From Emergomyces orientalis (Eukaryota > Ascomycota > Eurotiomycetes > Onygenales > Ajellomycetaceae): DNA of 64,000 nucleotides. The notes under the pieces are model-generated. The model saw only the letters and a program-made list of their open reading frames with translations. It was not told where the DNA came from and did not search any database. The translations under genes were made by a program, and so were the position numbers. Where the stretch lies: assembly GCA_002110485.1 (NCBI GenBank), contig MOWL01000068.1, forward strand, positions 1,364,001-1,428,000, written 5' to 3'. Positions 34,861 to 47,227 of this stretch are shown here, piece by piece. How positions within the stretch are numbered: position 1 is the first letter of the stretch; every line of letters begins with the position of its first letter.

Positions 34861-37800
34861 CTTCTCATCAGCAGGTAAGCAGCATAAGCTCGAGTTGAAG
34901 TGATAAGCTCAAGGTTAAAATAAGAATACAAGCTTCAATAAAAAGCACTGCAAGCTCTTAACTTCTTATATTTCCTTGAGGGATTTATATTGAATCTTTA
35001 AAGAAATAAAGAAGTAAATGTTAAAGCAGGTACTTGTTGTATTTTGGTTTAAAATAAGACAAAGTGCAGTGGCTCATTAATATTATCAGAGATTTTTAAA
35101 AAAAAAAAAGAAAACAAAAATACTTTCAAGTAAAATATAAAGGTTGAAATTTATATGTATTTTATAAAATAGCACTAGTGGTATTAATGTGCTAAAAATA
35201 GCAGCATAAATCAAAGAAATACAATCAATTTTCATTAAATCATATTATTTACATATTATTTTACATGTTCTTTTCTCAATAAAATAGTACCTATTGTTTA
35301 ATTACTACTTTTAAATTTAATTCTTCTTTTTTAAAATAATGATATTCTAAATATCTTATTATTTAAATAATAAAGCTTTTAAATAAATATTATTCATTTA
35401 GAATTTCAGATTTCAAGTTAATGAAAATTTTTATTATTATTACTTTTCTAAGTTGTCTCAGAAACTTACTGTGAGGGCGTAGCGCCGAATAGACAGTGTG
35501 AGGAGCTAATAGCAAAGGAATAAGTAATAATAGACGATAGTAGCAAGATAGGTATATGTTCGTAGTGGTATGTAGCTAATCGCTAGCTAAGAGAAGAGTA
35601 TCAAGAACCGCAGGGGCCTCTGTAGATATATATACATGAGTGTGTATGTGCGTGGCGCTAGCTAGGCGCTAGCGCCCTAAGCGATGCACTGAGGCTGTGG
35701 CATGACACTTACTCAGGCTTTGATATGAAGTAAAGTTGGTATTTGATGTCTGCTACTGTTTGGGCCTTGTTGCTAGCAGGCTAGTAGCTGCTTTAGTTTG
35801 CTCTTTGTAATTAAGTATTTACAGCGGCATGCCAGTGTTAAATTCTATAAACTTGTGCTGGTAAATTTTTCACTCAGCTTAGACATAAGTTACTTGAGGT
35901 AAATTTTCTATTTTAACATCTCTGCTCAGAAGCCTCAGATGTTCAACTAACAATTAGTAGTATAGTTAATTTCAAACTTCAAAGAATTTAAAATTAGTAA
36001 AAGTTATGTGAATGATGAAATGTAGTTCTTGGTATGAGTTCAAAATTTCAATACTTCTCAAGTCTTTAATATAAGGCTACCATTCATTAGCTTGTAAGAA
36101 ATTTCGCATTCTTCTTGGCCTTTTATTTCTCAGGCTTCAGCCTTTTCTCTCTCTCAGGCGGCCGGTGCCAAGTTCTTGCATGGTTGTAAGAAATCCCACT
36201 CCACGCAGCGATCCATTACCCCTAGATTCTATTGCCAAACTCTCGCGTAACCAATAGTGTTAGCAGACCTTGATCAATCACACATAGCTCTGAGTTGGGA
36301 CAATCCTTTCACAACTCAGCTTGAATACTATTATAATATTAGATTCTACCTTTTCATATCGCGAATACTTCTAGTAGCTAGTACTCCGTACATATCACAC
36401 CAAGCTGCGAACCCCTTTAGAATAACACTTGCAAGCTCATACATAGTATTCTTACACATGATCAATTGTACTGTACGTGTACTAGCGGGCCTTGGCCATA
36501 CGCATTTAGAGCATGCCTGCAACATGAATACAACTCTTCATCATTGCAAGATCTAGCTTTTTTAAAAATCTATATAATATACATGAATACTTCTTAAGTT
36601 TCTAGCACATACTACATCAAGTTCTGATAGATTTTCTATTTTTCTAGAAATTTCAAGTTTCTTGTTTAAATAAATTTGTTACATTGTTAGCGCAAGTATA
36701 TTCGGACTGTCGTACTTCTATTCAGCTCTTTCTAAGCCATTTAAATTGGTATCATTCAATTTGGCCAATGAGCTTCAAGATTTCAGAGCATTTAATCTTA
36801 GCTTTCTTTAAATTTCATGGCAATTTCACAGCACGTCTGTGATACAGAACTAAAATGTAATTCAAACAAAGATCTAAATTTTCAAAAATGAATGATTCTT
36901 CTTTTTTTTATCATAAGAATCGCTGTTCCAAATGGGAGTCTCCGTTACCAGGGTCTAAAATCATTTTAAATCCCTTAAAACTGTTTCCTCAAGATGAGTC
37001 GGTAACTCATTCCGTCAATCTGATATCAATCTGAATAACTGCAGGTTATTAGAAAATACAGACTCATGTTAGCCCGCGCCCGTTGCTTCTGACAATGATG
37101 ATGCGGTTTCCCTCTTCTCTGGAATATTGGTTCCTTCAACCTTTCTGAGGAAAGGTTCGAAAGAGTATCCTCCGAGAAGTGAAGTCGAGGCCCGTGGTAG
37201 CTTATATATTGAAGCATCTTTGTGAGGTGATTCTTTCTAGGTATCCCCGATGCACAGTAGAGGACGAATGATGTACTTCTCACAGAACTCCAAGTCCCTA
37301 ATACAAATGAATGATAATAACAGTAACACTAACTAAATATACAAAAAGTATGTAGACAGATGTTGATAGAGCTACAGAATCAGTTGAAATTAAAATAAGT
37401 ACTAGTAAAAAATGTGTAACTAATTTAATAATATATTAATGAAAAAAAAGGTGAGATGAAGATGTGATGGAGAAGTGAATAAAATATAAACACCAGTAAA
37501 AAGTTGGGGCTCATCTCATCTCACCTCACGCCCCTCATTAAAAGAAAGGAGAAAAAATATTGGAAAAGGGGGATGAAACCTAGGAAATGAAAAAAAAAAA
37601 AACCATGAAGTAAAGGTGCCCAAAGAAATTCCAATAAAAATCATCAAAGAAAAGGACGACAAATTTTCAATCAACAGGTTTACATTCCCTTATGATTATA
37701 TGAGATGCTGCATCCATATGTGTTCGCGCTTCTCTGCTATTAGAAAATCAAGAAGGGCAAAAACGGGGGGAGTGGTTAAACATTACAAAACAACCGCTAA

Positions 37801-38243
37801 ATATGTAGGTGCCAGGCACCCAGGCGAAGAAGAAAGAAAAAAACAGGTTGCGAAACCCAAACCGAACGAAACAACCAGGCGAAAATAAAACCGTCATCGT
37901 AAGTCAATGACAGTTTATTCGTGCTTCCTCATCAAAAATTTGTGGGCGAGTTTGTCATGAAGAAAAAAGGTAGGAAAAGTAAGATTAGAGAAGAAAGGGA
38001 GAAACAAATTATCACGGGCTCAAGCGTAATTTAGAATCGCAAGCACACAAATCAATGGACGTAGATTAAGTAGATATACATATTAAGTCCGGAGCACCAA
38101 TGTCGAAAATATCCATAGTCGAAACGCATTGGAGAAGTAAATAACGAAAGAATAGGGCAGGCAGGTGGAAATTCGGTAGTGGCTCAGGACCACTTCCTCC
38201 ATCTGCTTCCTGAATCGGGAGGAAGGATACGGATGGGGCTGCC
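34861..38243. other. AT-rich island 3 and flank, no gene
   Basis: About 2.7 kb of strongly AT-rich sequence (34880-37560) grades into A-rich sequence up to the KIN1 stop codon. It contains a solo LTR (35470-35707), a GC-richer patch at about 36160-36250 and a TACTCCGTA nonamer at 36382-36390. No gene is supported. A 90-codon frame at 37616-37888 is Lys-rich and unconvincing. Confidence 0.65.
35470..35707 (-). mobile_element. Solo LTR, 238 bp, with 5-bp target-site duplication
   Basis: The reverse complement begins TGTCATGCCACAGCC and ends CGCTACGCCCTCACA. It matches the solo LTR at 13375-13620 along its whole length with a few small indels and substitutions. It is flanked by a perfect CTTAC duplication (35465-35469 and 35708-35712). 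No internal element is attached. Confidence 0.92.
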
Positions 38244-41200
38244 CTATAATCTAAGAGCGTCGAGAATCTTTTTCGCCATTTCTCGATACTGCCACATGCC
38301 CCCTGATACCTTCTTGAACTGTATACCATGCAGCGAGAAGAGAGGCACTTTGACGATCAATACTTCGAACTTGAGCACAAGGTTACCCCCGGTATCGCTC
38401 TGGACTCTAGTGGTAGTTTCGCCAACAACACGCTCGCCGCCGGCATTATCACGAGCGGACATATACTCGTCAGAGCCATCGGAATTAGTAATAAAACTTC
38501 GATCAGGAGGCCCCTGTTGACGGCGTGGAGTTCTCGAAGTGTGCGAATATCTAGGTTCATCCCTGTTCTCATCCTTGTCATGGCCACGGAGTCCGCCGAA
38601 GCTAATTCGGCGGCGGTGGCTGCTTACTTTCCCGTCCCGATCAGGGCTGGGCGGACGGACATCCATCACACGGTTAAGGTCGATGCTTGGGGCGTGACGG
38701 CAGCTAAATCCGCCCTTGATTTCCGCGAATTCAACCCCAAGCTGTTTAAGAGCTCTCATTATATCTGCGCGGATGAAGGGCAGAGGTTTGCTGCTAGTTG
38801 TGGAAACACTGAACAGACCCTTAAGGAAGACAGGCTTTGAGAAATCTTCACCTGTATTTGCATTCTCCATCGCATTTCCGGCACCACTCAGATCAGCATC
38901 GGTCTCCTCAGGTACATTTGCCTCCCGAGTTTCTTCTCTGCGCGCTCGTCGAGCCTGGATACTTTCGCGTCTGGCATGGCCGAGTGACTTTGTTCTCAAT
39001 GTTTGCACACGTGTGCTAGGCTTCGAATCTTGGCCTGACTGATCACCCTGTTGCGGGCGCGACTTTGGCATGTTCAAACTAGAGCGATCAGATCCGCTCG
39101 TCAACGGTGGATCTTGTGTGGGCGGATAAACAACACCGTCAACGAAGCTTCTCTTCCCATCCCTGCGGGCCCGATTCTCGCCAGAATTAACACTAGCTGA
39201 CCGTCCCAGAGCATTTTTCAATCTTGGAGTGGCTTCTCCAGACCGGGGAGCACGTAGAAATTCTTGCTGTTGTGGCTGGCTTCCTCCAGAGTGAAGGGTC
39301 GCGGGGGAAGTGTTCTCGTGCCTTGTCCTCCTTACACTGAAGCTTTTTCGAGGAGCGGTAAGGTCCTCTGGAGGCTGAACGTTCAAGGTGGGTCCTTGTG
39401 ACGTTGCGCCCTTTTCACGATCAGCGTCTCGTGGTTTGTCCCGTGTTCTCCTGGTGCTCAAACGTCTTAATAAGCCGACGGCAGCATTTTCTTTCTTTAT
39501 TTGCTCAACCGGTGTGGTTACAATAGAAGGAGATGCCGCCCCAGTTCCAGCTGACTGTCCTATATTGATATTGAGATTCTTAATTCCATCTCTAATTTCA
39601 TCGTCGCCATGGGTTCGTGCTCTTGGCCGTGCCCGTCCACCAGTCTCTTTCTCGCCCGGTATCTCATAGGCGTTTTGGTTGGTATAGGCCGCCTCTGGCG
39701 CCGGTATTTCTGGTATTTTCAATGCGGGCTCGCCAGGAGAATGCGGTATGGCCAGTGCACCCGGGCGCTCCTCGAGTCTTTCTCTATCTCGTTTCTCTCG
39801 CACAAGATTGTAGACAGATATCAAAGGATTATATCCATTAAGCAGGTCACCGGTTGACTGTACGGCTTCAGCAGACGGGCTGGAAAGCGTGTCTTTACTT
39901 GCAGAATTCCGACGTTTATAAAAGTCAAAAACCCCTCTCCTTTTCTCATTTGCAGGGTTGGGAGTAGTATGTTCTCTTTGACTTAATCGCACAATATTCT
40001 GGTAATCATCAGATTCGAGAACCTTCGTTAGCTGAGCGGTGATAAATTCAGGAGGGCCGAAATCAAACCCAGTCATTCTTTGGATGATCTCGGGTTCGAG
40101 TGGAAGCTGGAGAGGTTCACGATGTGGCATATAATTATCCGGAGGCCCACTGAAGCCCTTTGTCATCCACGGGTGGTTTATAATTTCATTTAAACTAGCC
40201 CGTTGCCTGGGATCGGTCACGAGCATTCGCGAAATTATATGTCGACAATCTGGGGCAAAACTTAGCTACGGCAGATTGGTACGAATATATTTATATATGG
40301 GGAGTACGAACCTGAAGAGAGTCCCTGGGGATATTCAACAACACCCTTTTTGATTTTGGCGTGGAGCTGGGGCATACTTTGGTCATCAAAAGGAACCTTC
40401 CCACAGACCAAAACATAAAGGACAATGCCGAAACTCCAGACGTCTACCTCTGGACCGATATACTGCCGCGCTTGCAGCAGTTCGGGTGCTGCAAAATACA
40501 GACTGCCACAGAAAGTTTTCAGCTGGCTTTTAGGTGAGTAGAGATTGCTGAGCCCAAAATCAATGATCTTGATATCCCCCGTCTTGCTGATCAGAATGTT
40601 TTCGATTTTGAGATCCCGATGGACGATACTGTTTCTGTGGCAGTAGTCAAGAGCACTTGCGATTTGTCTGGCAAACTTCCGGGCTTGTTTTTCTTTCAGT
40701 TTTCCATGGGAGATGATATAGTCGAGCATCTGTCCTCCGTTCACGTATTCAAACAACATATACCAATGGTAATTTGTTCGAACAACATCTCGCATTCCAC
40801 ATACATATGGGTGGTTTAAGAGGGTGACAATTGCTGATTCTCTCGCTGTCCGTATCTCTTTGGAGCGATCTGCTCTCTCTGCGTCACGATTACCACGATG
40901 TTCTTCTGTCGAATGTCTGGGTATAATCTTCACAGCCACCTATATGGTAAAAGAAATGGGCGTTAGAGCGGCATTTTAGAGGAAAAGGACGAGTGGCATC
41001 TCTAACGGAATTATCTACATACTTGTTCACCTGTCTCAAGGTTTTTCGCAAGCTTCACCTTTCCCATACTCCCGGCACCAATGGTTTTCCCAAGTGCCCA
41101 TTGTCCACTTGAGGTGGTGATAGTGGTCCGGCGTTTCGACTGCGGCGCCATTTGTGAAGTTCCATTGGTGGCACGTTGGTGTGTCCCGTTCGTATATGAC

Positions 41201-41619
41201 TGGCTATCAGCCACTGCAGCTGCAGACGTAGGATTGGCAGGGTTCACGGGGTTCCCAAGGCCAGCCATGTCGACACTATCTCGACCGTGGGTGGGCCTAG
41301 AGGAAGTTCGACGATGAGACCGTGAAGTCTCAGCTCTATATTGTTGTGTAACGTCTAGCGGACGATCCCTTGAAGAACTTCGGCGAGATGTAGATGGACG
41401 TGAGACGTTAACGGGAACGGTATTAGAAGTGGGGGGCCGGTCGTAGGAAAGCGGTCTAGAGTTGGATCTGTTATGAGAATAAGAGGACTGTGACGGCCTA
41501 GTAGCTGCGCTTCGGGCTCTGTGAGGAAGATCTGTAGAGGGTCGATACGACGAATTGGGGCGTGATGTGGAGTGGCTGCGAACAATGACAGGCGAAGGTC
41601 CCGAAGCCGCAGCGGACAT
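38244..41619 (-). CDS. KIN1: Ser/Thr protein kinase KIN1/KIN2 (MARK/PAR-1 family)
   Basis: Kinase of the CAMK/Snf1-related group linked to polarity, exocytosis and septation. Exons on the minus strand are 41619-41023, 40939-40312 and 40249-38244 (phases 0 and 1), giving 1,076 aa. The ATG at 41619 opens MSAAASGPSPVIVRS. The frame is open further upstream without an ATG. A Ser/Arg-rich N-terminus (about 170 aa) leads into the kinase domain: GAGSMGKVKLAKN glycine loop, AVKII lysine (about 203), HRDLKIEN (about 306-313), DFGLSN (326-331) and AAPELL. A long disordered middle follows, then a C-terminal KA1-type end (VPLFSLHGIQFKKVSGGMWQ). Length and architecture fit fungal KIN1 closely. Confidence 0.94.
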
Positions 41620-43182
41620 TGCGATCACGTATAAAGTCACAGGCCGGAAAAGCGGGAAAATGACAAGATCGTTCACTTCTGATCAACAGCGATGAAAGAT
41701 TATAAAAGGATGTTTTCCGAGTGACTCTGTCGACTCTTGTCTCGCGGTCGTTCTTGTTTTGGGAGGCGATATGATTGTGAACTGGAGGGGAGGCTCAGGG
41801 AACTCCAAGCCGCGAGGAATCAATCCTTGCGCGATGCTTCATGGATGGAGGGGAAGAGCTGTAGTCCCGAGTCAACAGATGCAACAGATGCCAGAGGACA
41901 AGAGACAGGGACTCCACCCACAAAGTAACGAGCCGTGTTACTGATAGCGCAATGGCAGAGGGCAGAAGTCGGGGCAGATTCCGATGGAGGAGGTCTGAGC
42001 AGGATCGGGGCCGCAGGTGGGAGCAGCGGAGAGAGAGCGGTAAGAGGTGTATATGTAACTGGGTGACAATACACAGTAATATATAATGTCAGCTTTCTAT
42101 GGGGGCTGGTTTCGTGCAGGGAAATTGATTATTGAAAGATGATTGGAACGCCCCGCTAATTACCACAAATGCACAGTACTGCAGAGATGAAATAATGGAG
42201 AGACCCAATCACTCATGTCAAGGATCCAAAACTTTCCACTTCTTGTTTGTTGGTATTGCTTGCAGGAAAGTTCGTTGAATGCTCGTGTTATGGGATAGAT
42301 AGTCCACTTTCTGAACATGAACAAGGCGCGCAGGCGTGTGTGGACGCTGCGAATATGTGGATGTGGCTGGACAAACAATATATGTATTCTATACGAGATT
42401 ACGTACCAGATCTGTATGAGGGAAATAAAGCTTGCTTTTTTTGCTTTTTTTGCTTCTTGCTTTTTTGCAGCGACTTGTTTATATATATCTGAATGGCTGT
42501 ACTCCGTAGATGCGAAACGGTGAAGCAACAAAAGGGACTGCTGTCAAGAGATCGAGAAAACAGTTGGAGGTATTGGTATGACTAGGTTGCAGAACACAAG
42601 AACATACATATTCCCCTCAGGATAGTTATAGAATACAGAAAGTCAGGCAGACAAATAACCCACTGCCAAATCACCGTCTGATGCGTTGGTTTGCTGTCCC
42701 CGTCTTCTCCTCTCTCTCGTGCCATCCCGAGGTCGCCACCAGCGATTAACTGGATTAGTCAGGCGCCCAGCCACGTGAGCCCCCATTGTGGCGGTGCCGT
42801 TGTGGCTGTATTAGTCAGCTGCTAGCTGCCGCTCTTTCCCCATGATTAGCAGCAGATAAATGTTCGTTATCATCAGCATCATTCATCCTTTCTATTCTCT
42901 ATCGGCCTGTACTGGGTGTCGCGTTCACGAGGCATTGGACATCAGTGGACCGTGGATCATTATCTACTATTATTCTAGCAAATGCCTGCCTGATCACATA
43001 CATCGATTACCTCAGGAGATTTGTATTGAACTCGCTCCAACAGCTATCCCAAGAAAACGGTCAAGCTGATTGGTTCGCATGGCCCAGAGTCGGTGAAGCC
43101 TCGTGAGAGAGGCCTGAAAAGAGCTCCATTTCTTCACACCACAGGACTCCCTAACTACGTAGGGGAAAGAAAAGAATAACAA
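41620..43182. other. Divergent intergenic region KIN1/GPATCH1-like, no gene seen
   Basis: 1.56 kb between two outward-facing start codons. It contains T/C-rich tracts near 42430-42475 and a TACTCCGTA nonamer at 42500-42508. Frames are short; none is recognised. It should include both promoters and 5' UTRs. Confidence 0.55.
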
Positions 43183-45532
43183 ATGACTATTACTACAAAC
43201 ATGGCTACCAAAAGATCTAGAGCTATTTTCGAAGATGAGCATCCCCACGCTCCGTATGCCACTTACGGCACACCCTTACCGCCACTTGACCCCGAAGTCC
43301 GTGACGATGGCTCCTATGTCCCGGTTTGGAAGCAGGAGGTGAGGGATGACCGGGGAAGGAAACGTCTGCATGGTGCCTTCACCGGTGGATTCAGTGCTGG
43401 GTGAGCCCACGATTGACTGGGAGCTGGAACCAAACAGCTAAATTAAATCGGTTATCTATAGGTATTTCAATACTGTCGGCTCGAAAGAGGGATGGACTCC
43501 ATCAACGTTTGTCTCCTCCCGTCGCAATCGCGCAAAAGATGCGAAACAGTCAACTCAGCAACAACAAAGACCGGAGGACTTTATGGATGAGGAGGATCTG
43601 CGCGAAGTCGAAGAAGCGAGAAAACTCCAGACTGCTGGGGAATATGCCGGGATTGGCTCGACAGCCGCTGACGCGACGCGGCTCGGTGGTTTAATGGATC
43701 TTTTCAAAACTACTGGGGAAACAATTGGGGTCAAGCTGCTCAAACGAATGGGTTGGAAGGAGGGACAAGGAATCGGCCCGAAAGTGCGGCGCAATGCAGA
43801 CCTTGGCGAAAACGGAGATGATGCGGAGGGTAAAGTCCATCTTTTTGCGCCAGTAAACCCTCCTATGATATCCTTCATAAAGAAAAATGACTATAAAGGA
43901 CTTGGGTTTGAAGGCGAAGCTCGACTTGACGCGCCCACGAGGCCGGAAACAGGATCCAAGCCAGGAGCATTGACCCAGGGGGAAGATTCCGATGAATTCG
44001 GTGGCCCTAAATTCTCCATAAATGGGAACATGTCTCATAAACAAAAACAATCTCGGAGGGGAGGTTTCGGGGTTGGTATTCTAAACGATACCGGCTCTGA
44101 CGATGAGGATCCCTATGAAATGGGGCCGCAGATTTCGTATAATCGATTCATCGACCACGACAAGAAGACAAAGAAAACGTCCAACAATAACACGGCAGCC
44201 GCAAAACCGTCAATAGGGCTTTCAAATCCGCTACTAGGCACCAAGCCAGTTTTTATCTCGAAGAAAAAGGCGGCAGCTGAGAAGACAAAAGCGGGATTCA
44301 GGAAATGCCACGATGGTCGTCTACCACTTGACGGATTTCTTCACGGAGTAGATATCGCAGGATTGACCATCTCCTCACAAGAAAAGAAGTACGCGGCGCC
44401 AGATGTTCCAAAAGATTGGAAAACCGCGAAAACACCATCTCGCATGGGCTCTATCCAAAATTACATGTCTAGCGCTGAAGCCGCGAAGGCATCGTCCCTG
44501 GACCCTACATCGAGAGCTGCACTACTAGGCGAAGCCCAATTACCAGGCAAATCAATATTCGACTACATGACTCCAGCAGGGCGTGAAAAAATTGCTAAAG
44601 CTACAGGACGCACGGATTTACCTCCAGCCCTGGGGGAGAAGGGCCCAGAAGGTTTTGAAACCACAGAAGCTCAAAAACAGAAAGATCTATGGGACCTCGT
44701 GCCAAAATTGGACAAGGCCGTTGCTACACAAGCTCTCAATCGTGGAATCAGTGGCTGGATGCCTTATGCGGAAGACGAAGCTAAGCGATCGCGATACCGT
44801 TCGTTCCTCGAAGTCCGCGCGGGCCTCAGGGATAAACTCCCCGATCGCGCCGCAGACGCAACGACCGATAACTGGATCACTGAGCTGCAAGAATTTGCAC
44901 GTGCCGCGCAAGTCTTCAAGCCAATATCGGGCTTGATGGCATCCCGTTTCACCTCCTCTTCGGATTCCTCGTCCGCTTCCCAATCCCATCCGATGACGAC
45001 GACAGGAGCCGATAATTCCCACCACGAATCCCTCCTCCGCAAACCAAACCCAAAACCGCAAGATCCCGCCGAAGCAGCCGCCAAAATCGGCATGTACGGC
45101 CCCCTGACGCGATCATCCGTCCCCTTCTCCCCCTTCAGGCTTCTCTGTAAACGCTTTAACGTCCGCCCCCCATCCAACATCGCTGTTGACACGGGTGATT
45201 TGCCCAGAGGCAATGGCTATGGGGGTTCTGGTCGGACACCCACCACGCCATCAGGGTCTAAGCTGGACATCTTATCCAAAGAGGCTGTGAATCGTATTCT
45301 TATGGAAGCGGGTGTCGGTGTAGGGATGGGTGGTGCAGGTGCCAGTGCAATTGGAGCCGAGGGTGAGCAGCAGCAGGTCGAGCAACTTCCGTTGGAAAGG
45401 AAGGAGGTTATTGTTGATCCTGGGAGAAACGAGGCGCTGGAGGCGGAGAGGCCTGGCGATGCGGTGTTCAAGGCCATATTTGGTAGTGATGATGAGGAAG
45501 AGGAGGACGGTGATGAGGATATGGTTGATTGA
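43183..45532 (+). CDS. G-patch domain protein, GPATCH1-like
   Basis: Nuclear RNA-processing factor family (animal GPATCH1, plant TOUGH). Exons 43183-43400 and 43462-45532 join in phase 2 across a 61-bp intron, giving 762 aa. Translation could instead start at the second ATG (43201, MATKRSRAIFED). The N-terminal family block is very clear across the intron: GAFTGGFSAG then YFNTVGSKEGWTPSTFVSSR. A G-patch follows at about residues 155-195 (GVKLLKRMGWKEGQGIGPKV), then the GLGF motif, a basic linker and the conserved DGFLHGV segment near 380. The C-terminus is acidic (DDEEEEDGDEDMVD). A likely role in pre-mRNA splicing is inferred from the family. Confidence 0.9.
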
Positions 45533-47227
45533 AGATTCATTTTCTGTCCGTTTCGGCCGGCATACCCTCTCTGTCTAATGCTTTATTTTCTTAGCGGAAA
45601 AAGAGGGGTAAGGAGAACGAAAAAGTGCGGATTGTCATTTCTGGTTTTCCATTTTTTTGTGTTATATATCCCTCACTCACAACCTGTTTGTTCGACACAA
45701 TTTTCGTGCATATATACAGATTACTTTCATGGCCAAGGCCTTTTTGGAATATCGACATTTACAAGCTCTCTTATGTGTCGAATGGAAATTTCGTAAGCTT
45801 AGCATTATACTCCCTATTATTGTTGTTATTAATTATTTTATGTCAGTAACATGAAAAAGCTGTGTAAGCCAGCCAGCCAAGATTGTGAATATACTAATGG
45901 AGAGCAGAAAGTTGCAACCCGAGCAGCTCGAGGCCCAGCCATTCTTATTGCTTTACCGCATGTGGTTAGTTGACACTGGCAGCAATCTACAGCCGTTTTA
46001 GCTGATGTGGGGAAAAATCTTCAAATTCGACAAAGGAAAAGACAATGAGATTTGGACGCAGAGTACGCACTCAATAATTCATGTAGTTTATGTGTAGCGT
46101 TAAGGAGCTTCTCCCAGCTGGTGTGAATTTTTCTTGAAAACAAGTTAACTACTCCGTAAGGCTGGGCCTAATCCTGCCAAATCAATCGCCTCACCAAATC
46201 CTAACTCAAACCAGCGCAAAAAGGACAGGGTGCCAGAGTGCTTCAACATCTAGTTCTTGACCATGGAAAAGACGAGCCATAAATAGATAGATTGATAGAG
46301 AGATGTTTCAGGTTTTTTATTTTTTATTTTTAGACCTTCATACATCATCACTTTCGCAGAAACCCGGATCAAACGAACAAAAAGGTTTACTCGGTAGTAC
46401 CTATATAGGTATAAAAATAAGCATAGTTGATTAACGTTAACCATTTGTTTCTCCTCACGCCAAAATCCGGCCCGATCAAACTACGTAATCTGAACCAGGG
46501 TGAAAGTTAGTTGACAGCTATTCTATTCCCCATGTGTTTTTGCTATCTTTCATCATTGATTTGCTAGGTATTTGGAACGGACTGGATGGATTTGGCTGTT
46601 CTCGGTGTGGCGCTGGGTTGATATGGGGAACCGATTTAATTGCTATATTCTATATACTATTGACACTTCGTTGGTTATAGCTACATGCACGTAAATGAAA
46701 TGTATATATATTAGAGTTACTTGTACTCCGTACGGAGTACTGGTTTCGATTACATCAAACAAATCTAGACTTTTGTCAGGCATTAATTTATTTATTTTTC
46801 AGGCTGTGGGTGGGTGAAATTCGAAAAACAGAAAAATGATTAGGCATTGTTTGCCTCTTGGAAATTGCAGGGTAAAATTCTAAATATAACAACAAAATAA
46901 ATAAACCATCTATGATGAATAACCAATTAATTATATTCCCTGCTCTTCACAGAGTGTTTGTTGGCGTTTTGTAGTTGTTGTGGTTGGATGTTGCTCTGGC
47001 TTGTTTGAAGCAAATTAGCCTGTACTAAAGTTAGTCTGCCTAACCTCCGCTTTCGTCACCTCGTGCTCATTCTCCAGCACCAACTCCACCTTCTTCTTCA
47101 CCACAACTTTACCTCGCATTTCCCCTCTCCCCTCTCCCCTCTCCCCTTTTTCTTCCGTCTGGCCTTATTCTGGTTTGAATCTGGTCTCCTGGGGATATTG
47201 GCTACAGCCTATATATCGCTGTGCACC
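45533..47227. other. Intergenic, no gene seen
   Basis: 1.7 kb of AT-leaning sequence. It holds a TACTCCGTA nonamer at 46150-46158, a perfect 18-bp palindrome at 46723-46740 and a (CCCCTCT)n tract at about 47121-47147 just before the UBTD-like gene. The CT-rich tract may be part of that gene's promoter. No coding frame is supported. Confidence 0.55.
46723..46740. promoter_or_regulatory. Perfect 18-bp palindrome built on the TACTCCGTA motif
   Basis: The sequence GTACTCCGTACGGAGTAC equals its own reverse complement and so contains the recurring intergenic nonamer on both strands. It could bind a dimeric factor. That role is inference. Confidence 0.4.

Noticed and set aside
37616..37888. 90-codon Lys-rich frame
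   Set aside because: Low-complexity A-rich DNA with no splice signals or recognisable motif.
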